NCBI RefSeq assembly: GCF_031624395.1
Contig: NZ_JAMQON010000004.1
Location: 240,988-304,987 of the forward strand
DNA from: Halomicroarcula saliterrae
GTDB lineage: Archaea; Halobacteriota; Halobacteria; Halobacteriales; Haloarculaceae
Length of the DNA: 64,000 bases
Reading direction: 5' to 3'
In this document: positions 52,910 to 62,166 of the stretch, piece by piece
Layout: every line of letters begins with the position of its first letter
Numbering within the stretch: the stretch's first letter is position 1
The notes under the pieces: generated by a model
Told to the model about the DNA's origin: nothing
Databases searched by the model: none
What the model saw: only the letters and a program-made list of their open reading frames with translations
Translations under genes and position numbers: made by a program

Positions 52910-54148
52910 ATGGAGCAGTACGACCGACTCTACCGGCTGTACGAGACGGTGGATACGGAGACGTTGCGGGCCTATCAGGAAGTCGTCGACCTCTTTCCGC
53001 CGCTCAGTTCGACCGTCGCGCTGGACCAGTGGGAGCGCGCGAAGACGGAACTGGACGAGCGGAAGGCGGCCGTCGTCGAGCGGTTCCCCGAGCCCTACGC
53101 CGAACTCGCCGCGCGCCTGACCCGCGAGGAGGCCTTCACCGCGCTGGACCTGTACTCGAAGTACGGACGGACGGTGAACGTGCTGGTGCTCGACGTCGAC
53201 GAGACGCTCCGGTCGGCCGGCGACACCGACAACGAGATTCCCCGCCACACGCTGTATCTCCTGACGGAGTTCCACGAGCGGGGCGTCCCCATCGTCGTCT
53301 GTACCGGCCAGACGCTGGAGAACGTCAAGGGGTTCATGATACAGGGGCTGGGCAACGAGGTGGTCTCTTCGGGCTCGATGAGCATCGTCTACGAGACCGG
53401 CAACGCGGTGTTCACGCCGAACCACGGGGCCGACACCAAGCGGCTGCTCTACGAGCGACTGGACCCGGTCATCGTCGAGACGTTCGACGACGTGCGCGGG
53501 CGGGTGCTCTCGGCGGCCCCGGACAGCGTCCGCCACGGCTGTCACCTGCAGGGCAACGAGTTCAACGTCACCATCAAACCCAACGCGGAAGTCGGTAGCG
53601 ACGCCGCGGTGGCGGTCATCGACGAGGCCATCCGGTACTTCTGTGGGCTCATCGGCGAGTCACTCGCCGCGGCCGTCGACGTCGACGTGGCCGACCCCGC
53701 GTTGTTCGCCCGGACCTACTTCGCTACGGACCCCGAGATCGCGGCGGTGTTCGAGGCCGGCGGCGTGGCCCACGACGGCGACCTCGATTCGGCGCCGTCG
53801 GAGTTTCTGGACGCCCTCCGGCGCCTCGACGTGGGCTACTACGAGGGCGACGCCGCCGAGCTTGTCAGTCTGGAACTGGACAAACCGACCGGCGTGAGGG
53901 AGGCACTCGACGTGCTCGACATCGGCGACCCCTTCGCGCTGGCGATGGGCGACTCCAAGAGCGACCTGCGGGTGATGGAGTGGCTCGCCGACGCCGACTG
54001 CGGTATCGCCGCCGCCCCGTCCCACGCCTCACAGGCCGTACTCGACCACGTCAACGCCCGGGACGAACTGGTGTACGAGGCGGGCGAGGCGAGCACCGTC
54101 CTCCACATCGCCTACGGGATGGAGCTGCTGGCGGGCGTCGAGGAGTAG
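52910..54148 (+). CDS. HAD-superfamily phosphatase-like protein
   Basis: 412 aa. An N-terminal helical region of about 90 residues precedes the HAD motif I VLDVDETLRS (nucleophile Asp). Motif II is the Thr of VVCTGQT, and motifs III/IV are visible as GDSKSDLRVMEW with Asp, typical of type II (Cof-like) phosphatases. The helical extension is unusual. The substrate is unknown. ATG 52910 matches the start of the acidic-protein cluster upstream. Confidence 0.78.
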   Translation: MEQYDRLYRLYETVDTETLRAYQEVVDLFPPLSSTVALDQWERAKTELDERKAAVVERFPEPYAELAARLTREEAFTALDLYSKYGRTVNVLVLDVDETLRSAGDTDNEIPRHTLYLLTEFHERGVPIVVCTGQTLENVKGFMIQGLGNEVVSSGSMSIVYETGNAVFTPNHGADTKRLLYERLDPVIVETFDDVRGRVLSAAPDSVRHGCHLQGNEFNVTIKPNAEVGSDAAVAVIDEAIRYFCGLIGESLAAAVDVDVADPALFARTYFATDPEIAAVFEAGGVAHDGDLDSAPSEFLDALRRLDVGYYEGDAAELVSLELDKPTGVREALDVLDIGDPFALAMGDSKSDLRVMEWLADADCGIAAAPSHASQAVLDHVNARDELVYEAGEASTVLHIAYGMELLAGVEE

Positions 54149-54175
54149 GCCGACCCCGGTGACACACGCGACGCA

Positions 54176-54760
54176 TCAGGCCCGCTCGTACCCCTCGTCG
54201 AGGTCGAGGGAGTAGCCGGCGGCCCGGGCCAGCGGCCCCAGAACCCGCGCACCGAACTTCTGTATCGGAATCGGCAGCCCCGCGAGATAGACGTGCCCCT
54301 CGAACTCGTCCATCAGGAGGCCGAGCCGAAGCGGGTTCAGCGGGATGCCCGACGGCGACACGCGCCCGACCTGGGAGAGGCCGTAGGTGAACCGGATGAA
54401 CAGCTCGGCCTGCATCGCGGGACGCAGTTCGGTCTCGACGGCGAGTTCCCCGTCGCCGGCGTTCCAGAACGCGTGGGCGTCCCCCGGTTCGAACGTCACG
54501 GACTCGCCGGGGTACAGCGTCCCCCGGTTGCCGTTCTTTGCGACGCCCAGCACCCCCGACTGGACGGCGATGGTCTCGGTCTGGTGCGGGTGGACGTGCG
54601 TGACGGAGTTGCGTCTCGTCGCGTCGGCCGCGATAGTAATCGCGACCCGGGCGTACTCGCCGTCGGTCTCCGCGCCGGTCTGCAGGAACCGAATCGTCTG
54701 TCCCGTCGGGGGGCACGCGATAGTCTCTCCGGACCGGGCCACCGCGGACCAGGATGCCAT
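54176..54760 (-). CDS. Cupin domain protein
   Basis: 194 aa from the ATG at 54758-54760. The cupin motif 1 has HVHPHQTETIAV with metal-binding His and Glu; motif 2 has the PGDAHAFWNAG. It is a single-domain cupin with a C-terminal helical region. Substrate is unknown; such proteins often bind or modify small molecules. It is divergent from the methyltransferase at 54825, with 64 bases between the starts. Confidence 0.8.
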   Translation of the reverse strand: MASWSAVARSGETIACPPTGQTIRFLQTGAETDGEYARVAITIAADATRRNSVTHVHPHQTETIAVQSGVLGVAKNGNRGTLYPGESVTFEPGDAHAFWNAGDGELAVETELRPAMQAELFIRFTYGLSQVGRVSPSGIPLNPLRLGLLMDEFEGHVYLAGLPIPIQKFGARVLGPLARAAGYSLDLDEGYERA

Positions 54761-54824
54761 ATTTCGGCAATCAGCCGCGCAGTATTTAGTAGCTGGCACC
54801 GGTAGCTGACTACGACCAGACCGA

Positions 54825-55493
54825 ATGGGAGACACCGTCCGGTTCCACCCGTGGATTGCGCGGCTGTACGACTACATCAACGTCTACTTCGAACACCGGC
54901 AGGCGCCGAGACACCGGGAGTACCTGGCGAGTGGCTGTGCCGGGACGGTCGTCGAAATCGGGGCCGGAACGGGGACCATGCTGCCGTATCTCGACCGGGA
55001 GGCGGCGGCGCTGGAGACGTACTGCGCGGTCGAGCCGGACCCCGGGATGCACAGGCGGCTGGCCCGGCGGCTGACCGACGTGTCCTTCGACGGCGACGTG
55101 GTCGCGGCGCGTGCCGAACGGCTCCCCTTTGTCGACGACAGCGTCGACACCGTCGTCGCCAGCTGCGTGTTCTGTTCGATTCCCGACATCGACGGGGCGC
55201 TCGCGGAGATTGCGCGCGTCCTGAAGCCGGACGGGGAGTTTCGCTTCTTCGAGCACGTCCGCTCGTCGGGCCTCGTCGGCCGGTCACAGGACCTCCTGAC
55301 GCCGCTGTGGGCCCGTGCCGGCGGGAACTGCCACCTCAACCGGGAGTTCCTGCCGCGGATGGCCGACCACCCCGCCCTGGAACGTATCGAGGCGGAGACC
55401 CACACGGCGGGCCACTACCCGATTCGGGAGTTCGCCCGCGGTCGCGCCGTGCCGGTGGCACCGACGGCGGCGGAGCGCCGCCCCAACAGTTAG
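54825..55493 (+). CDS. Class I SAM-dependent methyltransferase
   Basis: 222 aa. The SAM motif I is VVEIGAGTGTMLPYL near residue 44, with acidic VEPDP at motif II and VSSV-type VVASCVFCSIPDIDGAL at motif IV. It matches the family 11/25 methyltransferases that act on small molecules or lipids. The substrate is unknown. It is divergent from the cupin gene and 24 bases upstream of the next gene in the same direction. Confidence 0.84.
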   Translation: MGDTVRFHPWIARLYDYINVYFEHRQAPRHREYLASGCAGTVVEIGAGTGTMLPYLDREAAALETYCAVEPDPGMHRRLARRLTDVSFDGDVVAARAERLPFVDDSVDTVVASCVFCSIPDIDGALAEIARVLKPDGEFRFFEHVRSSGLVGRSQDLLTPLWARAGGNCHLNREFLPRMADHPALERIEAETHTAGHYPIREFARGRAVPVAPTAAERRPNS

Positions 55494-55517
55494 CTGGCCC
55501 GGGCCCGTACTGCGGCT

Positions 55518-56024
55518 ATGAGTCTCGATACGGTGTTCGGGAAGGTGCCGGACCCGAGTTCCTATTCTTTTCCCGACTACGCACTGCCACAGGGCGACCC
55601 GGTTCGCCCGGTCGCCGTGACCGAGGCCGAACTGGCCGCGCTGCTGTCCCTCTACGAGCGGTTCGCCGCCGTCGACCCGACCGGCGTCGGCTCGAACCCG
55701 TTCGTGCGAGCGACCAGCGAGCTGCTGGAACAGACGTTCGGGACGACGCTCGAACGCCCGGACGAGCGGCTCAACGACGACATCGCGGCCATGCTCAACG
55801 ACTTCTCGGACGACCTCGGCGGCCGGTCGCTGGGCGTCGTCGACGCGACGCCGGCCCACCTCCGCACCCTCTACTTCTTCCTGACCAGCGCCAAGGCCTA
55901 CCACGTCGCCCCGTACATCGACTTTTCGCCCGACGAGGCCGCCGTCCGGACGCTGTACGAGGTGTACGAGCGCGTGATGGAGCAGGATTTCTACCTGAAG
56001 CGACCGCGGTCGGTCATGGAGTAG
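55518..56024 (+). CDS. Conserved haloarchaeal hypothetical protein
   Basis: 168 aa, mostly helical, with no motif recognised. It begins MSLDTVFGKVPDPSSYSFPDYALPQGDPVRPV and includes EAELAALLSLYERF and the ending YERVMEQDFYLKRPRSVME. It follows the methyltransferase after 24 bases. The stop abuts the convergent gene at 56025. It probably forms a haloarchaeal family of unknown function. Confidence 0.65.
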   Translation: MSLDTVFGKVPDPSSYSFPDYALPQGDPVRPVAVTEAELAALLSLYERFAAVDPTGVGSNPFVRATSELLEQTFGTTLERPDERLNDDIAAMLNDFSDDLGGRSLGVVDATPAHLRTLYFFLTSAKAYHVAPYIDFSPDEAAVRTLYEVYERVMEQDFYLKRPRSVME

Positions 56025-56783
56025 CTACCGTTCGGCCATCGGCGTCGAGCAGCGCAGACAGAGCGTGTGGTCGGTGACCCAGTTCACGTCGGTCGACCCG
56101 CAGTCCGGACAGCGGAAGCTCGCGTTGTCGTACTCGGTCGTCCCGCGCGGGGCGGCCAGATAGCCCGCCTCGACGGCGCGGTCGAGCAGACTCGGGAACC
56201 GCTGCCGTTTGAACCGCACGCGGTGGGCGAGAAAGCGCCCGACATCGGCGGGGTCCGGGCCGTGGAGGTCGTGCCACGACACCGCGACCTCGCCGTTTTC
56301 CAGCCCGCGGGCGACCTGCCGGAGCGCCCCCGCGGCGCCCTGAAACAGCGGCGTCGTCGTCAGCGCGTCGACCGACTCGACGGTGTCGGCGGCGTCCTCG
56401 TAGGCCACCCGGGCGTCGTCGTACGCCTCGCCGACGCCCTCCAGCCCGCCGGCGACCCGGAAGTCGGCGGCGAACTCCAGCAGACAGGCCCGCTGGGCGG
56501 GCTCCACGAGCGCGTTCCGGAGGTCCCGAGCCACCGCGACACCCTCCCGCGCCCGGGCGCTCGCGCGGTCGTCCAGCCCGGCGACGCGGTAGCAGACGCC
56601 GGCGAGGACCAGTCGCTGCAGCGCCCGTCCGACCCACCCCTTCTCGTCGGGGTCGAACGGCGAGCGGCCCTCGCGTGGCTCGGCCAGTCGGTCCCACCCC
56701 GCCCGGCTGTACTCGTCGCCGGCCCGCTCGTACTCGCGCTCGGCCAGTGCCCCGACCGCGACGGCCCGGTGGTCGCTGTCCAT
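56025..56783 (-). CDS. Helical-repeat protein with C-terminal zinc ribbon
   Basis: 252 aa from the ATG at 56781-56783 (MDSDHRAVAVGALAEREYERAGDEY). The body is a series of alpha-helical hairpins similar to TPR repeats (ALAEREYERAGDEYSRAGWDRL and RACLLEFAADFRVAGG). The C-terminal 35 residues form a zinc ribbon (CPDCGSTDVNW then CLRCSTPM). Such proteins are likely scaffolds or nucleic-acid binding. Family is uncharacterised. Confidence 0.7.
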   Translation of the reverse strand: MDSDHRAVAVGALAEREYERAGDEYSRAGWDRLAEPREGRSPFDPDEKGWVGRALQRLVLAGVCYRVAGLDDRASARAREGVAVARDLRNALVEPAQRACLLEFAADFRVAGGLEGVGEAYDDARVAYEDAADTVESVDALTTTPLFQGAAGALRQVARGLENGEVAVSWHDLHGPDPADVGRFLAHRVRFKRQRFPSLLDRAVEAGYLAAPRGTTEYDNASFRCPDCGSTDVNWVTDHTLCLRCSTPMAER

Positions 56784-56868
56784 ACCGGGTCCCGGGAGTG
56801 TAGCGACACAAGCGTTCCGTCCCGGCGAGCGCCCAACGACTGATACCGCGAGCGCCCCTAGCCCGCGT

Positions 56869-57465
56869 ATGGACCCCAACGAGGTACGCCGCGCCTGGGA
56901 CGAGGTGGCCGAGACGTACGCACAGCGGCGGGACCCCGACGGCTCGGACGCGGCGCTCGTCGACGACCTGCTCGCGGAGCTACCGCCGAATCCGACCGTC
57001 CTCGACGTGGGCTGTGGCGACGGGGCACGGACGCTTGCGAACCTCCCCGCCGGCGCCGTCGGGCTGGATTTCTCCCGGCGGGGGCTGGAACTCGCCCGCG
57101 ACACCGTCCCGGAGGCGCGGCTGGTCCAGGGCGATATGGCCGCGCTGCCCGTGGCCGACGACAGCGTGGACGGCGTCACCGCCTATCACGCGGTCTTTCA
57201 CGTCCCGCGGGAGCGCCACCCCGAGGTGTACCGTGAGTTCGCTCGCGCGTTGCGTCCCGGCGGGGTGGTTCTCACGACGCTCCCGAGCGGGGCCTTCGAG
57301 ACCGTCCGACGCGGGTGGATGGGCGGCTCGATGTTCTTCTCGGCGCCCGGCCGGCGGGCGACGCTGGACCAGCTCACCGACGCCGGCTTCGACGACGTGT
57401 GGACCGCGACGGCCGACGACCCGCTGGGCAGTTCGACCGAGTTCGCCTTCGCCCGGCTGGGCTGA
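56869..57465 (+). CDS. Class I SAM-dependent methyltransferase (UbiE/type 11-like)
   Basis: 198 aa. The SAM motif I is VLDVGCGDGARTL at about residue 44; the acidic motif II is GLDFSRRGLEL; motif IV is DDSVDGVTAYHAVFHV. The C-terminal half is typical of tRNA or small-molecule methyltransferases such as archaeal homologues of Trm9-like enzymes (PLGSSTEFAFARLG). The substrate is unknown. It is divergent from the zinc-ribbon gene (86 bases). Confidence 0.82.
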   Translation: MDPNEVRRAWDEVAETYAQRRDPDGSDAALVDDLLAELPPNPTVLDVGCGDGARTLANLPAGAVGLDFSRRGLELARDTVPEARLVQGDMAALPVADDSVDGVTAYHAVFHVPRERHPEVYREFARALRPGGVVLTTLPSGAFETVRRGWMGGSMFFSAPGRRATLDQLTDAGFDDVWTATADDPLGSSTEFAFARLG

Positions 57466-57504
57466 CGCCCCAGCAAATTTGTTAGTGGGCGGACAAGATA
57501 CCGC

Positions 57505-57915
57505 ATGGCACTCGACGTTTCACCGCCCGACCCGCCGTCGCTGACCGACCCGCAGTCCCGCGAGCGCTACGAAGCTATCGACGTCGACGAGGACGCGGGT
57601 GACGACTACCGCCGAGACGAACTCGAAGCGATGCTGGCCGACGGGGCGTGGGCCGACGGGTTCGAGGAGTGGACGACGGGGACGGGGCTGACAGAGAGCG
57701 AGTTCGAGGTGCTCGTGCGCCACGGCCTGTTCGACCAGCTGGACTTCTACTGGCACCCCGCGGACCGGGCGGTCGGCTACCGCGTGCCGGACCTCTCCGA
57801 CGACGCGCGCGAGGCGCTGGCCAGCGACGCCGCCGAAGTCGAGTCCGAACTGGAGTCGCTGTGCCGGGTGGTCTCGGAGACGCTGGAGAACGACTACCTC
57901 CTCCGGGACGAGTAG
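57505..57915 (+). CDS. Conserved haloarchaeal hypothetical protein
   Basis: 136 aa, acidic. The core LEAMLADGAWADGFEEWTTGTGLTESEFEVLVRHGLFDQLDFYWHPADRAVGYRVPDL is likely helical with a short beta hairpin and is similar to uncharacterised haloarchaeal proteins. No catalytic residue pattern was recognised. It follows the methyltransferase by 40 bases in the same direction and is convergent with the TrmB gene. Confidence 0.65.
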   Translation: MALDVSPPDPPSLTDPQSRERYEAIDVDEDAGDDYRRDELEAMLADGAWADGFEEWTTGTGLTESEFEVLVRHGLFDQLDFYWHPADRAVGYRVPDLSDDAREALASDAAEVESELESLCRVVSETLENDYLLRDE

Positions 57916-57936
57916 CCGGTCGGCTTCTCCGCCGGC

Positions 57937-58992
57937 TCAGTCGGCCCGTTCGAGCCTGATATCCAGTGCCTCGTACGCCTCGATGACCGACTTCACCCCG
58001 CCCACCGAGACCACGTCGCCCTCGTACTCGACGCAGATGCTGTTCTCCATGGGGAACTCGTTGGTGAAGGGGTCGAGCAGGCCCTGGCGAATCTCGACGA
58101 CCGGGACCGCTGCCATCTCGACTATCTCCCCCGACGTCGTCGACTCGGCCGTAATCGTCGCCGTCAGTTCGGCGCCGTCCCGCTGGTGCAGCGTCGCCTG
58201 AACGATGGCCTGTCGAAGCGTCGCGTACGACTGTGGCAGCTGGTCCCGCTCACAGCAGTACGCCTCCGTGGCGATCTGCCAGAAGTTGCTGAGATACGTG
58301 CTAAAGAGGTTCCCGGCGACGGCCGACCGGGTGAGCGATATCGCGCTGCCGCCGCTCGCGTCGACGAGCAGCTTCGGGTCGTCGAGCACCATGCGCTCCC
58401 TGTCGACCGTGAGCAGCGGGCGGGGTTCGTGTCGCCACGTCCGCGCGAGCGTCGCGTGGCCGTCGACGTCGCCCGGGTCGAACGCGTCCAGTCCCGGGTC
58501 GGTCACCAGCACGTAGACGGCGACCCCGCGGTCGATAGCGTCGGCCAGCCCGTCGCTGAACTGGGCGAACACCGCGGCGGGCAGGCAGAGAAACACCTCC
58601 CCGGTGGCCGACTCGATATCGCGCTGCCAGCGTTTGACCAGCGTCTGGCCGGACTTGATGAGCTCGACTTCCAGGTCCGAGACGTCCTCGTCCGCGAGTT
58701 CGCTGGCGATGTCGGCCTCGAGTTCGTCGAGGCGGCCGCCGATACTGCCGACGGCGCTGTCGGCCCGCTGGGCCCGGACGACCGACGGCCTGACGTGGTC
58801 GTTGAGGACGACGAGCCCCCGCTCGTCGAGCTGTTCGCACATCTGGTAGACGTGTCGCTGGGACACGTCGGACTCGTCGACGACCTGACTGACCGTGACG
58901 GTCCCGTGGTCGAGGATGGTCAGGTAGACCTCGACCTCCTTCGACGAGAGCCCGAGCAATCGGAGGTTGTCACGAAGGCGTTCCCGTGTCAT
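57937..58992 (-). CDS. TrmB-family sugar-responsive transcriptional regulator
   Basis: 351 aa from the ATG at 58990-58992 (MTRERLRDNLRLLGLSSKEVEVYLTIL). The N-terminal winged helix (VSQVVDESDVSQRHVYQMCEQLDERGLV) is the TrmB DNA-binding domain. A coiled linker and a C-terminal sugar-binding domain follow (VFLCLPAAVFAQF through MENSICVEYEGDVVSVGGV). TrmB proteins regulate sugar transport and glycolysis or gluconeogenesis genes in archaea. The gene is 66 bases after the ABC ATPase gene in the same direction, so it likely controls its own transporter operon. Confidence 0.88.
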   Translation of the reverse strand: MTRERLRDNLRLLGLSSKEVEVYLTILDHGTVTVSQVVDESDVSQRHVYQMCEQLDERGLVVLNDHVRPSVVRAQRADSAVGSIGGRLDELEADIASELADEDVSDLEVELIKSGQTLVKRWQRDIESATGEVFLCLPAAVFAQFSDGLADAIDRGVAVYVLVTDPGLDAFDPGDVDGHATLARTWRHEPRPLLTVDRERMVLDDPKLLVDASGGSAISLTRSAVAGNLFSTYLSNFWQIATEAYCCERDQLPQSYATLRQAIVQATLHQRDGAELTATITAESTTSGEIVEMAAVPVVEIRQGLLDPFTNEFPMENSICVEYEGDVVSVGGVKSVIEAYEALDIRLERAD

Positions 58993-59058
58993 TGATGGTG
59001 GCTTTCGGCTGAGTTCGTTAGTATGCACTGTTCCCGACGACACCGCGGCCGCCGTGGC

Positions 59059-60207
59059 TCAGGTGAGCTGTTCGGTGACCTCGGTCGTCTCCAGCGAGCG
59101 GTTGTGCAGCGCCGCCCCGGTCGTCGCGTCGAACAGGTGTATCGAGTCCGGCGGGAGCGTCGCGACGACGGGTTCGCCCGACTGGATGTGGCGCAGCCCG
59201 CTGATGGTCGCGGTGAACGTCTCGGGCTCCTCGACGCCCTGGTCGAAGGTCAGGTGGACGGTGTTCTCGTCGCCGCGGGGTTCGACCACGTCGACGAACA
59301 CGTCGTACTGGTGGCGGTCGCTGCCCTCGAAGCTGACCTCGATGTCCTCCGGGCGGATACCGAGCGTGACGCGGTCGGCGTCACCGACGGCCTCGCGCTG
59401 GTCGGGCGTGAGTTCGTAGTCGAAGCGGTCGCCGCGTAGCGAGCCGTCCCGGACGTCCATCTCGAAGAAGTTCATCGACGGCTCGCCGATGAACCCCGCG
59501 ACGAACTGGTTGTTCGGGGTGTGGTAACACTCCAGCGGCGTCCCGACCTGCTGGAGGACCCCGTCGTCGAGGATTGCGATGCGGTCGCCCATCGTCATCG
59601 CCTCGGTCTGGTCGTGGGTGACGTAGACGGTGGTGACGCCGAGTTCGGCCTGCAGCCGCTGGAGTTCGGTGCGCATCGTCGCCCGGAGCTTCGCGTCCAA
59701 GTTGCTGAGCGGTTCGTCCATCAGGAAGGCCTCGGGGTCCCGCACGATGGCCCGCCCCAGCGCGACCCGCTGTTGCTGGCCGCCCGAGAGGTCGGCGGGC
59801 TTGCGGTCGAGCAGGTCGCCGATACCCATCATCCCGGCCGTCTCCTCGACGGTCGAGGCGATGGCGTCGTCGGTCATGTCGGTCGACTCCTCCAGCCCGA
59901 AGCTCATGTTCTCCCGCACGGTCATGTGCGGGTACAGCGCGTAGGACTGGAACACCATCGCGATGTCGCGGTCCGCGGGCTGTTTCTCGTTGATTCGCTC
60001 GCCGTCGAGGGCGATTTCGCCGCGCGTGACGGTTTCGAGCCCGGCTATCATCCGCAGGGTCGTGGACTTGCCACAGCCCGACGGGCCGACGAGGACGAGG
60101 AACTCGCCGTCGTCGATGTCGACGTTCACCTCGTCGACGGCGACGATTTCGTTACCGTCGTCCTCGGTGAAGACCTTCGTTACGTTGTCGAGTGTTAGTT
60201 CTGCCAT
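59059..60207 (-). CDS. Carbohydrate ABC transporter ATP-binding protein (MalK/UgpC type)
   Basis: 382 aa. Walker A is GPSGCGKST near residues 39-47; the signature is LSGGQQQRVALGRAI; Walker B is EAFLMDEPLSNLDAKLR, with the MalK-type D-loop. The C-terminal 140 residues form a TOBE regulatory domain (LGIRPEDIEVS). It powers the importer formed by the two permeases encoded upstream. It is separated from the permease gene by 16 bases, in one operon. Confidence 0.93.
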   Translation of the reverse strand: MAELTLDNVTKVFTEDDGNEIVAVDEVNVDIDDGEFLVLVGPSGCGKSTTLRMIAGLETVTRGEIALDGERINEKQPADRDIAMVFQSYALYPHMTVRENMSFGLEESTDMTDDAIASTVEETAGMMGIGDLLDRKPADLSGGQQQRVALGRAIVRDPEAFLMDEPLSNLDAKLRATMRTELQRLQAELGVTTVYVTHDQTEAMTMGDRIAILDDGVLQQVGTPLECYHTPNNQFVAGFIGEPSMNFFEMDVRDGSLRGDRFDYELTPDQREAVGDADRVTLGIRPEDIEVSFEGSDRHQYDVFVDVVEPRGDENTVHLTFDQGVEEPETFTATISGLRHIQSGEPVVATLPPDSIHLFDATTGAALHNRSLETTEVTEQLT

Positions 60208-60223
60208 TGTTGTCGTGTTGGAA

Positions 60224-61150
60224 TCATGCCGCCACTCCCTTCGCGAACTTCTCGCCGAACAGCACGTACACGAGCAGCGTCGGGAGCGCGGCGACGAGTG
60301 CTCCGGCCATCCGGAGCGGGAAGTTCGTCCCCGACTGGGAGACGCCGATACCGACCAGCTCCTGAGTCACCACCGACGCGTCGCCGAACTGGACGATGGT
60401 GAGCGCAAAGAGCAGGTCGTTCCATATCTGGGTGAACTGGTAGATGAACACCACCGCGAACATCGGTATCGACAGCGGGAGGATGATACGGCGGTAGATG
60501 CGGTATATCGAGGCCCCGTCGAGCCGGGCGGCCTCGACCATCTCGTCGGAGAGCTTCTTGTAGTGGGCCCGGAACAGCAGCGTACAGATTGGCAGGCCGT
60601 AGGCCGTGTGGGTGACGATGAGCGCCACCAGCTTCCAGTGGTACTCCTGGACGAACGGCAACACGGTGAGTGGCTGGAACGCCGTCCGCAGCGGGACGAC
60701 GTTGTACCAGAACTGCGTCAGTGGCACGAGCACGGCCTGGTACGGGATGAAGATGCCCGCGACGAAGAGGATGTAGATAGCTATCTGGCCGCGCCAGCTG
60801 ATGGTCGTCAGCCCGTAGGCGGCCATGCTGCCAAGCAGCCCCGAGAGGATGGTCGCCGGGACGACGAGGATGAGGCTGTTGACGAGCCCCTGGCCCAGCA
60901 GGTCGAAGGCGTTGGTCCACGGCTGGACGGAGAACTCGCCGGTCCCGGAGACGAGCGGCTCCAGCGGCGGCAGATACGGGAACTGCCCGGAGTACGTCGC
61001 CGGGTCGGTAAAGGCCGTCACGACGCCGGTCTCGATGGGGATGAGGTAGAACACCGCCATCGCGGCCAGGAAGACGTACAGCCCGACGCGGCGCAGGGGG
61101 TAGCCGGTGTCCGTTCCGGCCTCCTCGTCGGTGGACGTGCCGAAGCTCAT
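60224..61150 (-). CDS. Carbohydrate ABC transporter permease (MalG type)
   Basis: 308 aa with six predicted membrane helices. The EAA loop is EMVEAARLDGASIYRIYRRIILPLSIP, the typical ATPase-contact motif of sugar permeases, lying about 100 residues from the C-terminus. It pairs with the MalF-type permease, whose gene ends in an overlap of four bases with this start. Substrate is unknown. Confidence 0.92.
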   Translation of the reverse strand: MSFGTSTDEEAGTDTGYPLRRVGLYVFLAAMAVFYLIPIETGVVTAFTDPATYSGQFPYLPPLEPLVSGTGEFSVQPWTNAFDLLGQGLVNSLILVVPATILSGLLGSMAAYGLTTISWRGQIAIYILFVAGIFIPYQAVLVPLTQFWYNVVPLRTAFQPLTVLPFVQEYHWKLVALIVTHTAYGLPICTLLFRAHYKKLSDEMVEAARLDGASIYRIYRRIILPLSIPMFAVVFIYQFTQIWNDLLFALTIVQFGDASVVTQELVGIGVSQSGTNFPLRMAGALVAALPTLLVYVLFGEKFAKGVAA

Positions 61151-62148
61151 AGCGCACCTCGCTTGTACTGCGAGTAGATGTACGGCGAGACGATGGCGAG
61201 GGCCATGACGAAGAGGACGACGGCGATGGCCGAGCCGTACGCCCAGTTGCCGTTGCTGTAGGCCTCACGGACCATCCGGGTCGCCAGGATGTCGGCGGAC
61301 GGGCCCGGCTGGTAGCCGTACATCGAGTAGAGGAAGTCGAACGCTTTCAGCGCGAACACGGTCAACACGACGAGCGCGCTGACCGTCGCCGTCCGGAGCT
61401 GGGGGATGATGACCCGCCAGTACATCCGAACGGTGCTCGCGCCGTCGACGCGGGCGGCCTCGAAGTGGCTGTCCGGGATAGCCCGCAGTCCGGCGAGATA
61501 CACCACCATCGCGTAGCCGCTGAACTGCCAGACCAGCGCGAACGCGACCGCGGCCAGCTTCAGGTCGGGGTTCTGGACGATCTCGACGGGGCCGATGCCG
61601 ACAGCGCCCAGCGCGATGTTGATGAGCCCGGTCTGGGGGTTGTACATGTACAGCCAGAACTTCGCCGTCACGACGAAAGAGAGGCTCATCGGCAGCAGGT
61701 AGATGGTCCGGAAGGTGTTCTCGAAGCGGATCTCCTGGTCGACCAGGATGGCGAGCAGGAGTCCGAGCACCAGACAGACCACCGCGAAGCCGACGATTAG
61801 CAGGACCGTGTTCTGGAGGGAGTTCCAGATAGGGTCGACCGAGAGCTCCGACCAGGACGGCGTCCCGCCCTGGAAGGCGACGACGTAGTTCTCGAAGTCC
61901 AGCGAGCCGTAATCGGGAGTGCCGAGCCCGCTGAAGTCCGTCAGTGACAGCAGGACGTTCCAGCCGATGGCGCCGTAGACGAACACGCCCACCAGCAGCG
62001 CCGGCGGGAGCCAGAACGGGGCCGAGCGGACCGAGTCGCGGTCGAGCAGCGAGTTGCCATCGTCGGCGGCGCTCGCTGTCCCGCCGTCTGTGCGGACATC
62101 CCGCCCCCCGGGCAGGCGGCGTCGAAGTATTGTCAGTGGGTTACGCAT
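61147..62148 (-). CDS. Carbohydrate ABC transporter permease (MalF type)
   Basis: 333 aa with six predicted membrane helices. A cytoplasmic N-terminus of about 40 polar residues precedes the first helix. The EAA loop is SHFEAARVDGASTVRMYWRVIIPQLRT. It forms the channel with the MalG-type subunit. Its gene lies 18 bases after the binding-protein gene and overlaps the next by four. Confidence 0.92.
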   Translation of the reverse strand: MRNPLTILRRRLPGGRDVRTDGGTASAADDGNSLLDRDSVRSAPFWLPPALLVGVFVYGAIGWNVLLSLTDFSGLGTPDYGSLDFENYVVAFQGGTPSWSELSVDPIWNSLQNTVLLIVGFAVVCLVLGLLLAILVDQEIRFENTFRTIYLLPMSLSFVVTAKFWLYMYNPQTGLINIALGAVGIGPVEIVQNPDLKLAAVAFALVWQFSGYAMVVYLAGLRAIPDSHFEAARVDGASTVRMYWRVIIPQLRTATVSALVVLTVFALKAFDFLYSMYGYQPGPSADILATRMVREAYSNGNWAYGSAIAVVLFVMALAIVSPYIYSQYKRGAL

Positions 62149-62166
62149 AAATTGGGGAGTGCCCGG